Both the position numbers and the translations under genes were made by a program. A stretch of DNA of 60,978 nt from Stentor roeselii (taxonomy: Eukaryota > Ciliophora > Heterotrichea > Heterotrichida > Stentoridae), in contig RSEH01000277.1 in assembly GCA_006503475.1 (NCBI GenBank), forward strand, positions 1-60,978. The letters are read 5' to 3'. Below the pieces are notes generated by a model. It saw nothing but the letters and a program-made list of their open reading frames with translations, did no database searches and was not told the DNA's origin. Below are positions 31,124 through 38,770 of this stretch, piece after piece (positions within the stretch are counted from its first letter, which is position 1; every line of letters starts with the position of its first letter).

Positions 31124-32296
31124 TTAACTATGACTTGGTGCTGATTGGACGTAGTTCAAAGCATTTCTATGAAGAATATCGTCTAATTTTCCAATCATCC
31201 TCTGAAAAGCTTTTCTGTTGAGACTAACACATTTCAACTCACTTGTTGCAATGATGCTAGCTGCCCTGTTTTCCCCTTTCAAAATTGCGATTTCTCCGAA
31301 GTAATCTCCAGGGAAATACTCTTTAACCTGCACTTCAGGTCCTCCAGTGTAAAATCGTTTCTTGGCAATGGCAGTTCCAGAGACAATTAAATAAAAAACG
31401 TCTCCCCAGTCACCTTGTTTGATGACATATTCATCTTTCTCATAATTAGCAGACTTCAAAGCATCAGCGATTTGAGCGCGTTCATAAGGGTCAAGGCTTT
31501 TCAAGACTTTTACATTTCCTAGAAATTCTTCATATTTTTCACGTTTTTTCATTGCAGCGTCTTTCACAATATAGTTAAAAGTGCCTCGGTCGAGTACCCA
31601 TAACTTGCAAAGAGTCTTACAAGTGATCGTCGCTGCTCGAGGCGCATTATACAAAAGAGCCAATTCCCCAAAAGCCTCTCCAGAATGATAAACTTTTAAA
31701 CTCCTCGCTTCAGAAGCACCTTCAAAAACTTTAGTACATTCAAGTTTCCCTGAGTCAACAACATACAACTCATTTCCTTCTTCTCCTTGTCTAATAACGA
31801 CTTCTCCCTCTTGAAATTCCTTCTCATCCATTGCATCAATTACGATATTTTTTTCATGTTCTTCTAAAACTGAAAACATAAAAGACTTGCTGAGTCTTTC
31901 ATGAATTCTCGTCTTTTGACTGTCACTTTTCGCGATCACTCGAGGGTGGAAGTCTTCTCGTTTGTTGTGAGCTCCAAAGGCTTCTGCGCTAACTGACGTC
32001 CGATGTGTTGACAGTCGAGACTTCGCTGGCATGGGAAGTTCATCGACTTCATCATCATCACTGTCAGAGGAGCTGCTGGTTTCTTTGCCTTTTGAGTGAT
32101 TTTTAACGAAAGACCTTAAAGACAAGAGTTCTTCATGTTCTGACTCAGAAAGAACCAGGCCAAGGGCCTGGTTGAGAGATTCGAGGAAGTACTCGGGGAG
32201 GTTGTCAGGTTGATCGATGAGAGCTTTGGAAGTGAATTGTTTTAAAAAGCTGTCTAAGCGGGCCATGTAGTTTTTATGATCTTTTCCTGAAGACAT
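31124..32296 (-). CDS. cAMP-dependent protein kinase regulatory subunit, 390 aa
   Basis: Contains two cyclic-nucleotide-binding domains with phosphate-binding cassettes FGELALLYNAPRAATI (209-224) and FGEIAILKGENRAASI (333-348). Both keep the Glu and Arg that hold cAMP or cGMP, so both sites should bind. The inhibitor region is RLSTHRTSVSAE with Ser101 as a substrate-type site (RTSV). It lacks the second upstream Arg of the usual RRxS, which may weaken inhibition. The N-terminal ~50 residues are helical and could dimerise. It starts with a TATAAATGTC context only five bases from the divergent start of the next gene. The fold and length fit PKA-R; a cGMP-dependent variant cannot be excluded. 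Confidence 0.95.
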   Translation of the reverse strand: MSSGKDHKNYMARLDSFLKQFTSKALIDQPDNLPEYFLESLNQALGLVLSESEHEELLSLRSFVKNHSKGKETSSSSDSDDDEVDELPMPAKSRLSTHRTSVSAEAFGAHNKREDFHPRVIAKSDSQKTRIHERLSKSFMFSVLEEHEKNIVIDAMDEKEFQEGEVVIRQGEEGNELYVVDSGKLECTKVFEGASEARSLKVYHSGEAFGELALLYNAPRAATITCKTLCKLWVLDRGTFNYIVKDAAMKKREKYEEFLGNVKVLKSLDPYERAQIADALKSANYEKDEYVIKQGDWGDVFYLIVSGTAIAKKRFYTGGPEVQVKEYFPGDYFGEIAILKGENRAASIIATSELKCVSLNRKAFQRMIGKLDDILHRNALNYVQSAPSHS

Positions 32297-32301
32297 TTAT
32301 A
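32297..32301. promoter_or_regulatory. 5-bp divergent intergenic TTATA between two start codons
   Basis: The sequence CATTTATAATG contains the minus-strand ATG of the PKA-R gene and the plus-strand ATG of the small membrane protein with only TTATA between. It reads as a TATA-like element in both directions (TATAAATG and TTATAATG). If both annotated starts are right, at least one transcript begins inside or essentially at the start codon, or the promoters lie within the neighbouring coding sequence. Confidence 0.45.
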
Positions 32302-32595
32302 ATGGATTTATTGAGATTTATGGTAAAGTTTTTTAGCTTTAGTGTCGTTCATGCTGTGATTATTTGGATTTTTTGCTTTTTTTTTCATTTGGATCATGTC
32401 TTGGCTCGAGTCGCTCCAAGGGCCTTGAAAGAGTTCGTCTCTGGTGAAGATGGAGAAGAAAGGAGGTTGAATGGGTTTAGGAAAAATAATGTGGGAAGAG
32501 CTTTAAGGGCTTTTTTACAGATGGTTGTTTTAGAAGTACTTGCCGCTCCGATTTTAGCGATTTTTAGTGTTGGACTTGCTTTGAGTGATTATTAA
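32302..32595 (+). CDS. Small two-helix membrane protein, 97 aa
   Basis: Unrecognised. Two hydrophobic segments: about residues 7-30 (FMVKFFSFSVVHAVIIWIFC) and 70-95 (FLQMVVLEVLAAPILAIFSV), separated by a charged loop. No signal-peptide cleavage motif is obvious. Its start is five bases from the divergent PKA-R start; a second in-frame ATG at 32320 is an alternative. It ends at TAA one base from the convergent stop of the coiled-coil gene, so it is squeezed completely between neighbours. Clean composition and fit between neighbours argue that it is real. Confidence 0.65.
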   Translation: MDLLRFMVKFFSFSVVHAVIIWIFCFFFHLDHVLARVAPRALKEFVSGEDGEERRLNGFRKNNVGRALRAFLQMVVLEVLAAPILAIFSVGLALSDY

Positions 32596-32596
32596 A

Positions 32597-33781
32597 CTAC
32601 TTAGGAAATGCTTTTTTTAGTATCCAGGAACCGAGTTCTTCGCTGACTTTTCGCTCGATTTCGGATTTTTTAAGGTTGAATTGATTTTCAAGGATTTTTT
32701 CGTTGGAATTGTTGAGTTCGAGGATTTTTTTAAAGGTTTTTGATTGGATTGAAGATAGATGATGATTTGATGGTTTTCTTGTTGGAAGGGTTTTTAATAT
32801 TAGGTCCTGAGTGGAGGTTACTGAAAAGGACTTTAGGTTTGAGATTTGAATGGTTTTTTGGGTTTTTTGCTTGATGTTGGATAGTATTTGGGTGTTCACC
32901 TCTGAGAGTTCCATTAATGAGATTTCTAGTTGTTTTTGGGATTTTCGACGCTTTTCTGTTATTTTTGAAAGGGAACTGTGAAGGTTTTTACTGGTTAGGT
33001 TGTGGATTTTTAATGTTTCTTCTTTTTCTTCGAGTTTTTGCTTTTCGGTTGTTATTGATGGGAAGTTTTTGATGAGACTTTTTAGCTCTTCACAGTCTGA
33101 AGAGAGACTTTTTATTGAGTGAATGATTTTGTCGCTTTCTTCTTGAACTTTTGAGATTTTTTTATCTGTTTCTAAAGCTTTTTCTTCTTCTTCTGGAATA
33201 GGATTTAAAAAAACTTTAGTATCTTCATAATTTTCTTCCTTTCCTCTAATTTTTTCAATAAAAGAGTCTTTTTCCTTAACACTTTCCAATTTTTTCCTAA
33301 AACTTTGATTATTTGTTTCCATCTTTAATGAAAAGTTTTGATATTTTTTCTGAATTTCCTCATTTTTCAGCAAATCATTTTCATTTTCCTTAAATTTCTC
33401 ATTTTTTTTTTCAAGTTGAGACTTAACACCCAGATATTCTTTAACAGAATCTTCTTTAATTCGAAGTTGCTCCTGAATAGTTCTAAGTAATTCTTTGAAT
33501 TCTTCTTGAATTTGATCAAATCCAGAGTTATCATCAGGGAATTCGAATATCTCTACACTTTGAACTTTCCCATCTAAGACCCTATTAGCGAAGTCCAAAC
33601 AAGCCTCATAAAGAGTTTTAGCCTCATGATTCAAAGTAACTAACTCAATTTTTAACTCATGGTCACTCTGTGTCTGTTTAAGTCTTTCTAAAGCAGTCTC
33701 AAATGCAAGATTTTTAATATTCTTGAAAATCGCTTCAGCTGACAAGTACTTCAAAGGATCGTCACAGGTACTTTTTTTCAT
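32597..33781 (-). CDS. Long coiled-coil protein, 394 aa
   Basis: Not assignable to a family. Nearly the whole protein is Lys/Glu/Leu/Ile rich with heptads (for example LERLKQTQSDHELKIELV and IQEEFKELLRTIQEQLRI), broken only by an acidic patch around residue 195 (PEEEEKALETDKK). The first 95 residues look like a small helical domain that could bind partners. No membrane or zinc motif. The start context is TCTTATAATGAA. Likely a cytoskeletal, ciliary or basal-body component; that is inference from the coiled coil alone. Confidence 0.75.
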   Translation of the reverse strand: MKKSTCDDPLKYLSAEAIFKNIKNLAFETALERLKQTQSDHELKIELVTLNHEAKTLYEACLDFANRVLDGKVQSVEIFEFPDDNSGFDQIQEEFKELLRTIQEQLRIKEDSVKEYLGVKSQLEKKNEKFKENENDLLKNEEIQKKYQNFSLKMETNNQSFRKKLESVKEKDSFIEKIRGKEENYEDTKVFLNPIPEEEEKALETDKKISKVQEESDKIIHSIKSLSSDCEELKSLIKNFPSITTEKQKLEEKEETLKIHNLTSKNLHSSLSKITEKRRKSQKQLEISLMELSEVNTQILSNIKQKTQKTIQISNLKSFSVTSTQDLILKTLPTRKPSNHHLSSIQSKTFKKILELNNSNEKILENQFNLKKSEIERKVSEELGSWILKKAFPK

Positions 33782-33805
33782 TATAAGATACGAATCATTA
33801 TCTTA

Positions 33806-34534
33806 CTAATTTTGTTGATGTTTACTTTTACTTAACTCAAGATTCAATTTTTTTAATGGTTTTCCTGAATCAGAATCGAAAAAACGAGGAGAATTCGACT
33901 TGTTCAGGTACTTCGGAGGCTTAATCTTCATAGCTTCATCACATTTTTCAATAATCGAGTCAATCAATTGAAAATGTTTCACATTTGAATGCTCTTCTTT
34001 CCCCGTCTTTAAATTCGGTAAAAACCTGGGCGAAATCGGCGGAGTATTAAAAAATTCAGGTTTTTTTTCAGTATGTTGGAAAAACTTTTTCAAATTCACT
34101 TCCTTCAAAATCAATTCTTTTTGGTATTCTTTTCTTTTCGTTAAATACGCGTCGACACCTCCTGCATTTTGAATAATTCTCTTCTTATTGTTAGTCATCA
34201 TAAAGTCTGTGATGTGAATCGTGCTTCGACGAGCGCGCTCGTCGAGTTCTTTGTAATGAGTCATTGGTTTTGAATTGGTAAACTCGGAAAAACAGCCCAT
34301 TTCTTCAAGACCTCTGAGTTTTGTATGCTGAGTCAAATCTGGGTGCTCTGGACTTGGCCTGAATGAAGGAGTCATCGTTTTTGGAAGGGTTTCGAAGAAA
34401 TTTGGACTGAAACCCGCGTTTTCTATATTTGTTATCGGAGAGTTATTGCAAGATCTGCATTTTTTTGGGGTTTCTGGACCGAAGGTCATCTTTATGTGTA
34501 AATGAGGAGAGATTTTACTTTCCAGGTTTTCCAT
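33806..34534 (-). CDS. Hypothetical basic protein, 242 aa
   Basis: Unrecognised, largely disordered: Pro, Ser, Asn and Lys rich with several short motifs, such as FFNTPPISPRFLPN and NKSNSPRFFDSDSG, that resemble SP/TP phosphorylation sites. A CRSCN pair near residue 27 is not enough for a zinc finger. The middle segment from about 100 to 150 is helical (ITDFMMTNNKKRIIQN). The start context is CATAAATGG. It lies 24 bp upstream of the coiled-coil gene at 32597-33781 on the same strand. Confidence 0.7.
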   Translation of the reverse strand: MENLESKISPHLHIKMTFGPETPKKCRSCNNSPITNIENAGFSPNFFETLPKTMTPSFRPSPEHPDLTQHTKLRGLEEMGCFSEFTNSKPMTHYKELDERARRSTIHITDFMMTNNKKRIIQNAGGVDAYLTKRKEYQKELILKEVNLKKFFQHTEKKPEFFNTPPISPRFLPNLKTGKEEHSNVKHFQLIDSIIEKCDEAMKIKPPKYLNKSNSPRFFDSDSGKPLKKLNLELSKSKHQQN

Positions 34535-34664
34535 TTATGGAAGGGTTTTGGTGGGATTGGGGTTTGATGTTTTAATTAAAGAGGAGAAGGGATTTGGAAG
34601 GGGATTAAAGGAGGGAATGGAGGAGGTTTAGGTGATTTATTTGGTTTGGAGTTATGGTTATAAT

Positions 34665-35054
34665 ATGGGCATTTGCAAATTTAATAGGGCGAATGGTGCT
34701 TATCATGAGAATACTGAACCTGAAGGTGAGGCTTATGATCTTGGTTTTGATGTCAAACAGGGAAATGTTGTGGTTTTTGTCGAACCTGGGTGTAAGAAGA
34801 GTGAAAAAACTCTGGAGGTTCTTAGATCTGTTAATGTGAGGCCAGTCATTCAAGATATCTCTCAGTCCTCTCGACCCAAAGCACTGAAAAAAGCTTTGAA
34901 AGAAGCTTCTGGGTCTTCTTCATTTCCAGTTGTTTTCGTCGTTGGTAAGCATTACGGAAGTCTGAGTGAGGTAGAAAAAGGAGTGAATAACCATACAATT
35001 CAAAAGCTGATCAATTCAAATCTAGAAAGAATGGGAGGAAGACTTGCGAGTTAA
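34665..35054 (+). CDS. Glutaredoxin-like protein with monothiol CxxS motif, 129 aa
   Basis: Thioredoxin-fold redox protein. I start at the ATG at 34665 (MGICKFNRANG). The first residues MGIC could be myristoylated at Gly2 and palmitoylated at Cys4, which would attach it to membranes. The active site is VFVEPGCKKSEKTLEVL, CxxS rather than CPYC, so a monothiol exchange mechanism is expected. The cis-proline strand is SSFPVVFVVGKHYG, and the last helix region starts around HTIQKLINS. Monothiol glutaredoxins of the iron-sulfur type usually have CGFS, which is absent here, so the specific role is open. Confidence 0.8.
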   Translation: MGICKFNRANGAYHENTEPEGEAYDLGFDVKQGNVVVFVEPGCKKSEKTLEVLRSVNVRPVIQDISQSSRPKALKKALKEASGSSSFPVVFVVGKHYGSLSEVEKGVNNHTIQKLINSNLERMGGRLAS

Positions 35055-36005
35055 GTTTATTCAGTAAATTACACAAAACTAGTCCTTTATATATATTTTT
35101 GGGCTCTAGTTTAAATAGGATTAAAGTATTTTAGTATACTCCTATTCAAATTATGTTATTTTAGCAAATGAGATTAATAGTTTGCAACTTTAGAAAATTT
35201 TAATCTTATAATTGAATTACTCTTCAATTTTCGAACTTTATATAGCATTACTATTAATTTAATGAAAGAAGAATTATTTTCATTCAAACTAATATTTGCA
35301 AAGCTATCTAAGTTACAATAAATTTTATTCTTTTACTATCTTATTCTATACAAACTTATAAATGTTAAAGAACTAAAATAATTTTACACTCTTTCTTTAA
35401 CTAAAAATTTTAAAAACTATCCATCTTCTCTAATTCGTATTATTTGGTGCTTGAGGGGAAACTCAAAAGTTTCTTGAATTCACTCATTGTAAGGTTAATT
35501 CATTATTACAAATCAGGTATAATTGAAAATATGATATGAGTATCGTTTTTTCTGTTATAATGTCTTGAAACTTCTTGATTAACAACACTAATTAACCATT
35601 ATAAGCATCTTAAATATTTGTTCTTAATTAATCAGATTGGTTTTTAACTTAACCTGGAATTCATTGAAATTAAAAATATTATAATTATATCCTTAGAAAT
35701 GTATTTTTCTAATAATAAACTAACAGAAATCTTCTCATGATACTTTTAAAATCCAAGTAACTTATCCTTGCTGAAATCTTTAAACATATAAAAATCAAGA
35801 TTAAATTCTTTAAAAAACTCTAACATTATTTCAAAATTGTGTAATTTCAATATCTAGAATGAACAATATAATAATAATATCACTATTCATTCTGAATTAA
35901 AAATATCTTTTATACATTTGAGAGAAGAATGAAATAATTCAGTTTAAGTTATAAATATAAAAATTTCTCTTTACTACAAAATATGAAAAATATAGGTGCA
36001 TAAAT
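35055..36005. other. AT-rich intergenic region, nothing recognised
   Basis: About 0.95 kb of strongly AT-rich sequence with no sizeable open frame. It marks a change from the compact housekeeping block to a looser region. Confidence 0.55.
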
Positions 36006-36635
36006 ATGAACTGTGATTGTGGAAAAGAGGCGCAAGTTATGTGTAAGAATTGCCCAATATATAGATTCTTTTGTGATGTGCATCTTTTAATGCATATTAG
36101 AGAAACATCTCATCCTATTCATCCTATAGATCAAAGAGTAGTTAAAGAAGAATCAATAAGGTCACTTGGGATATGTATAAACAATTACATAAGTCAAATC
36201 CTCTTAGATACACAAAATATTATATCCATGCTGCTAGAGGCATCGAAAGAGTCTATAAAAAGGCTTAAGACTATGAAGAAGAGTATCAAAAATATAACAG
36301 ATTTAAGACTTTATTGGTTTGATAGGAAAACTATTAACTGTTTTATTCAAGAAACTAATATGATTATTCAAGGACTGAAAAATTCATCTGAGAGCCAAGT
36401 TTGTAATTCTATGAGAATTATCGTAAAAAATTTGAATGGAAAAGAAATCCATTTAAATGTTGAACCTTTAGACTCGATATCTACTGTGAAGCACAAAGTT
36501 AAAGACAAAGAGGGTATATCAATTGAAGAACAAACATTAGTTTATAGGGGAAAACAACTTCAAGACGAAAGATCATTAGACTACTTTAATGTTAGACAAG
36601 ATTCAATTCTTTGGTTAGTTTTAAGACCTAGATAA
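36006..36635 (+). CDS. B-box zinc-finger and ubiquitin-like domain fusion, 209 aa
   Basis: Residues 1-45 hold a B-box-like pattern: CDCGKEAQVMCKNC then FFCDVHLLMH and a final His, giving C.C...C..C..C..H..H spacing. A helical linker follows (46-135). Residues 136-209 are a ubiquitin fold beginning MRIIVKNLNGKEIHLNVEP and ending LWLVLRPR. Compared with ubiquitin the Lys27, Lys33 and Lys48 positions are kept, but Lys63 is Gln, the Ile44 patch is altered (Val, Tyr, Arg) and the C-terminal Gly-Gly is missing, so it is not a conjugatable ubiquitin. It is probably an adaptor recognised by ubiquitin receptors. It is isolated between AT-rich stretches. Confidence 0.82.
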   Translation: MNCDCGKEAQVMCKNCPIYRFFCDVHLLMHIRETSHPIHPIDQRVVKEESIRSLGICINNYISQILLDTQNIISMLLEASKESIKRLKTMKKSIKNITDLRLYWFDRKTINCFIQETNMIIQGLKNSSESQVCNSMRIIVKNLNGKEIHLNVEPLDSISTVKHKVKDKEGISIEEQTLVYRGKQLQDERSLDYFNVRQDSILWLVLRPR

Positions 36636-37105
36636 TATTATTGAAACAAAATTTATCTTGATTTCAAATATCAATTATTTCAGTTCTTCGAATGAAAGAA
36701 AACTTATAATCAAATATAGTGAACTTTTTAAAGTTAAATTAATATTAAGAAGTAGAAGATTATGTCTTATCTTAATTTCTCACAATAATAATGCAAAAAT
36801 TCATCAGACTAACATAAATTATTCATTTAATATGATTATCATACTATCTTATGAGTATACAAATAGCAGCAGAAAGACATCTTTTATCATTCAGAGTTAC
36901 TATAAAAAATCACAATAACTACAATAAATCGACTCTTAAAATAAAAATAATAAATTCCCTTCTCAACATGACAGAAATACCATCTGCTTATTTTTCTAAT
37001 TCTCTTATTTATTAATAGAAAATTTCCACTAAACCAAAAATTCTACCTTTCAAATCAAAACCAAACAAAAAGCCATTAACCTTCTTAATACTTCATGAAA
37101 TAATT
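36636..37105. other. AT-rich intergenic region
   Basis: About 470 bp with an 86-codon plus-strand frame (36658-36918) that is low complexity and starts without the TATAAATG context; I do not count it as a gene. Confidence 0.5.
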
Positions 37106-37948
37106 ATGTCAAGCATTCATGGTTTCAAAGATCGAAGCCTTTACGATGCTCCGAGGAGTTCATTTGCAAATCCTCCAAGTCTCAGATCACCAGCGCGTAG
37201 TTTAATAAAGTATTCCCACACAGTCAACCCATCAAAAGAATCAATCGAAAGCTCAGTGATTCGGCTGAAGTCGCAAAAAAGTTGTTACTATGAATGCAAA
37301 AATAGTTCCAGTAAAAATTTAGATGACTCCTGCAACTTTTCATTCAATCAGTCAAATCTTAGATGTTTTTCTCCAGGACAAGATGATAACTTAATCACGG
37401 AAAAAAGTGAGGAACTTTTGATTGACTGTCAGAAAAACTTTGAAAAATTGAACTTTTCGAATATTAACCCTAATATTGAAACACTTCCGATACATTTATG
37501 CAAAGGGTCAGAGAAAGATCATTCGATAGATGAGATACATACAACAGAAAAGAAAAATTTCTATTATTTGACACAGACTGAGCCATCAAGTCCTAACTTC
37601 TTATCTCGTCAACTAACAATCCGCGAAAATCTGAAAGAATCAATAAAAAACTCAGACAACTGCGAAGTAATCGACTTTTACCAGGCCTTTCAAACTTATT
37701 CAAGCATCGAAATTTCAGATCTCAAGAAAAAAAGACTCTGGAAAAAACAGTTATTTAGTAAACTTTGCAGTTGTTTTAGAAGAACTTCAGAGATGGACTA
37801 TCAAACAACTGAAGTTTGTGAAAAATTCGTCGCTTTTGGATATTCAGAGTTCAACCATTTTTCGGTCTTTCATAGAAACTTGTTGATTTCTGCAGGTTTG
37901 AATATATTTGACGAGGGTCTTGTTGGTGATTTGGACTTTGTTTATTAG
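37106..37948 (+). CDS. Hypothetical protein, 280 aa, ending at a TAG with the same frame open beyond
   Basis: Unrecognised. The first ~180 residues are Ser/Asn/Lys rich and disordered. The last 100 are more folded, with a basic KKKRLWKKQLF stretch, paired Cys (LCSCF) and an aromatic end (EFNHFSVFHRNLLISAGLNI). Translation stops at TAG (37946-37948), after which the same frame continues for 127 codons, including a probable membrane segment. No 15-nt GT..AG intron can remove the TAG. Either two genes lie end to end, or the gene is truncated by a nonsense mutation, or the stop is read through. Confidence 0.65.
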   Translation: MSSIHGFKDRSLYDAPRSSFANPPSLRSPARSLIKYSHTVNPSKESIESSVIRLKSQKSCYYECKNSSSKNLDDSCNFSFNQSNLRCFSPGQDDNLITEKSEELLIDCQKNFEKLNFSNINPNIETLPIHLCKGSEKDHSIDEIHTTEKKNFYYLTQTEPSSPNFLSRQLTIRENLKESIKNSDNCEVIDFYQAFQTYSSIEISDLKKKRLWKKQLFSKLCSCFRRTSEMDYQTTEVCEKFVAFGYSEFNHFSVFHRNLLISAGLNIFDEGLVGDLDFVY

Positions 37949-37999
37949 GTTTTGATTAACAGAATTCGATGTAGAAATAGAATCATTTTAATCGTTTTC

Positions 38000-38332
38000 A
38001 TGAATGTTCTGTTTTTGAAGTCTTTTTTTGCAGGGGTTTTGGAAATGTTTAAAGAACGGGTTTCTGAAGATGAAAGGATGAGGGTTTTTTATAAACTTTC
38101 TAAGATTAATGTTGATCTTTTAAGGAAGAAGAAAATGAATTCTGTATTGAGGAAGACACAAAAGACTTTAGAACATATTTTTTTTGTTTTTGCTGGGCTT
38201 TGCTTGTACTATGTTCATATAGTAAACGACAAAAAAAGCGACCCATTCAAACAACTAAACAAATTCGCAGAAGGTAGACCCGAAGATATTTTATCAATAT
38301 CCAGAAATTTTTACATCCATCATAATGAATAA
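38000..38332 (+). CDS. Possible separate small gene or readthrough extension, 110 aa
   Basis: This frame is in phase with the 280-codon gene that stops at 37948. The first ATG in it is at 38000 (MNVLFLKSFFAG), giving 110 residues with a hydrophobic N-terminus and a second hydrophobic stretch (IFFVFAGLCLYYVHI) near residue 72. It ends at TAA (38330-38332), 15 bp from the end of a convergent gene. The codons between 37949 and 37999 are odd (rich in Arg and Ile), which favours a separate gene over readthrough. Confidence 0.5.
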   Translation: MNVLFLKSFFAGVLEMFKERVSEDERMRVFYKLSKINVDLLRKKKMNSVLRKTQKTLEHIFFVFAGLCLYYVHIVNDKKSDPFKQLNKFAEGRPEDILSISRNFYIHHNE

Positions 38333-38347
38333 CCTTCCAATTACATA

Positions 38348-38728
38348 TCAAACCAACCCGAAAGTCCCATTAAACTCAATCTTCTTAATAGCCGTCTGCA
38401 AATTTCCCTTCAAAAGAGGAAGTTTCTGCTCCGAAATCCTAACCTGAGGCCTTCGATCAGAATTAAAGCTATTAACTTGCATTCCATTAATCGAAAATTG
38501 TTTAAGTCCTTCAAAAGCATTAAAATCAAATCTCAAATCCTTTTGTGACCTGCGATTTAACAAGCAAGACTCTTGAAAGACTTTAGCCCTTAAAGCATCA
38601 GCACTTCTCGTTTGGCTTAAAGTATGAACAACGGGCATAAGTCCTGGATTTTTATCTCTCTTCGAAACCATCTTCGCGAAAGGGTCGACATTTCGAGATT
38701 TCTGGTAAATTAAAGGATTTTTTTTCAT
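38348..38728 (-). CDS. Hypothetical basic protein, 126 aa
   Basis: Start taken at MKKNPLIYQ (38728), whose context TTTAATAAAATG fits other genes; five more upstream codons exist from 38743. The protein is basic and mostly polar with Arg/Asn/Ser patches. No domain recognised. The terminator is TGA (38348-38350). If UGA meant Trp the frame would run about 20 codons further, overlapping the end of the convergent plus-strand frame. It lies 42 bp from the stop of the TBC gene on the same strand. Confidence 0.6.
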   Translation of the reverse strand: MKKNPLIYQKSRNVDPFAKMVSKRDKNPGLMPVVHTLSQTRSADALRAKVFQESCLLNRRSQKDLRFDFNAFEGLKQFSINGMQVNSFNSDRRPQVRISEQKLPLLKGNLQTAIKKIEFNGTFGLV

Positions 38729-38770
38729 TTTATTAAAAATCACGATAATCTTTAATGTTAGTTTAAGTAT

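Noticed and set aside
36658-36918. 86-codon plus-strand frame
   Set aside because: Low-complexity AT-rich translation without start context or conserved pattern.
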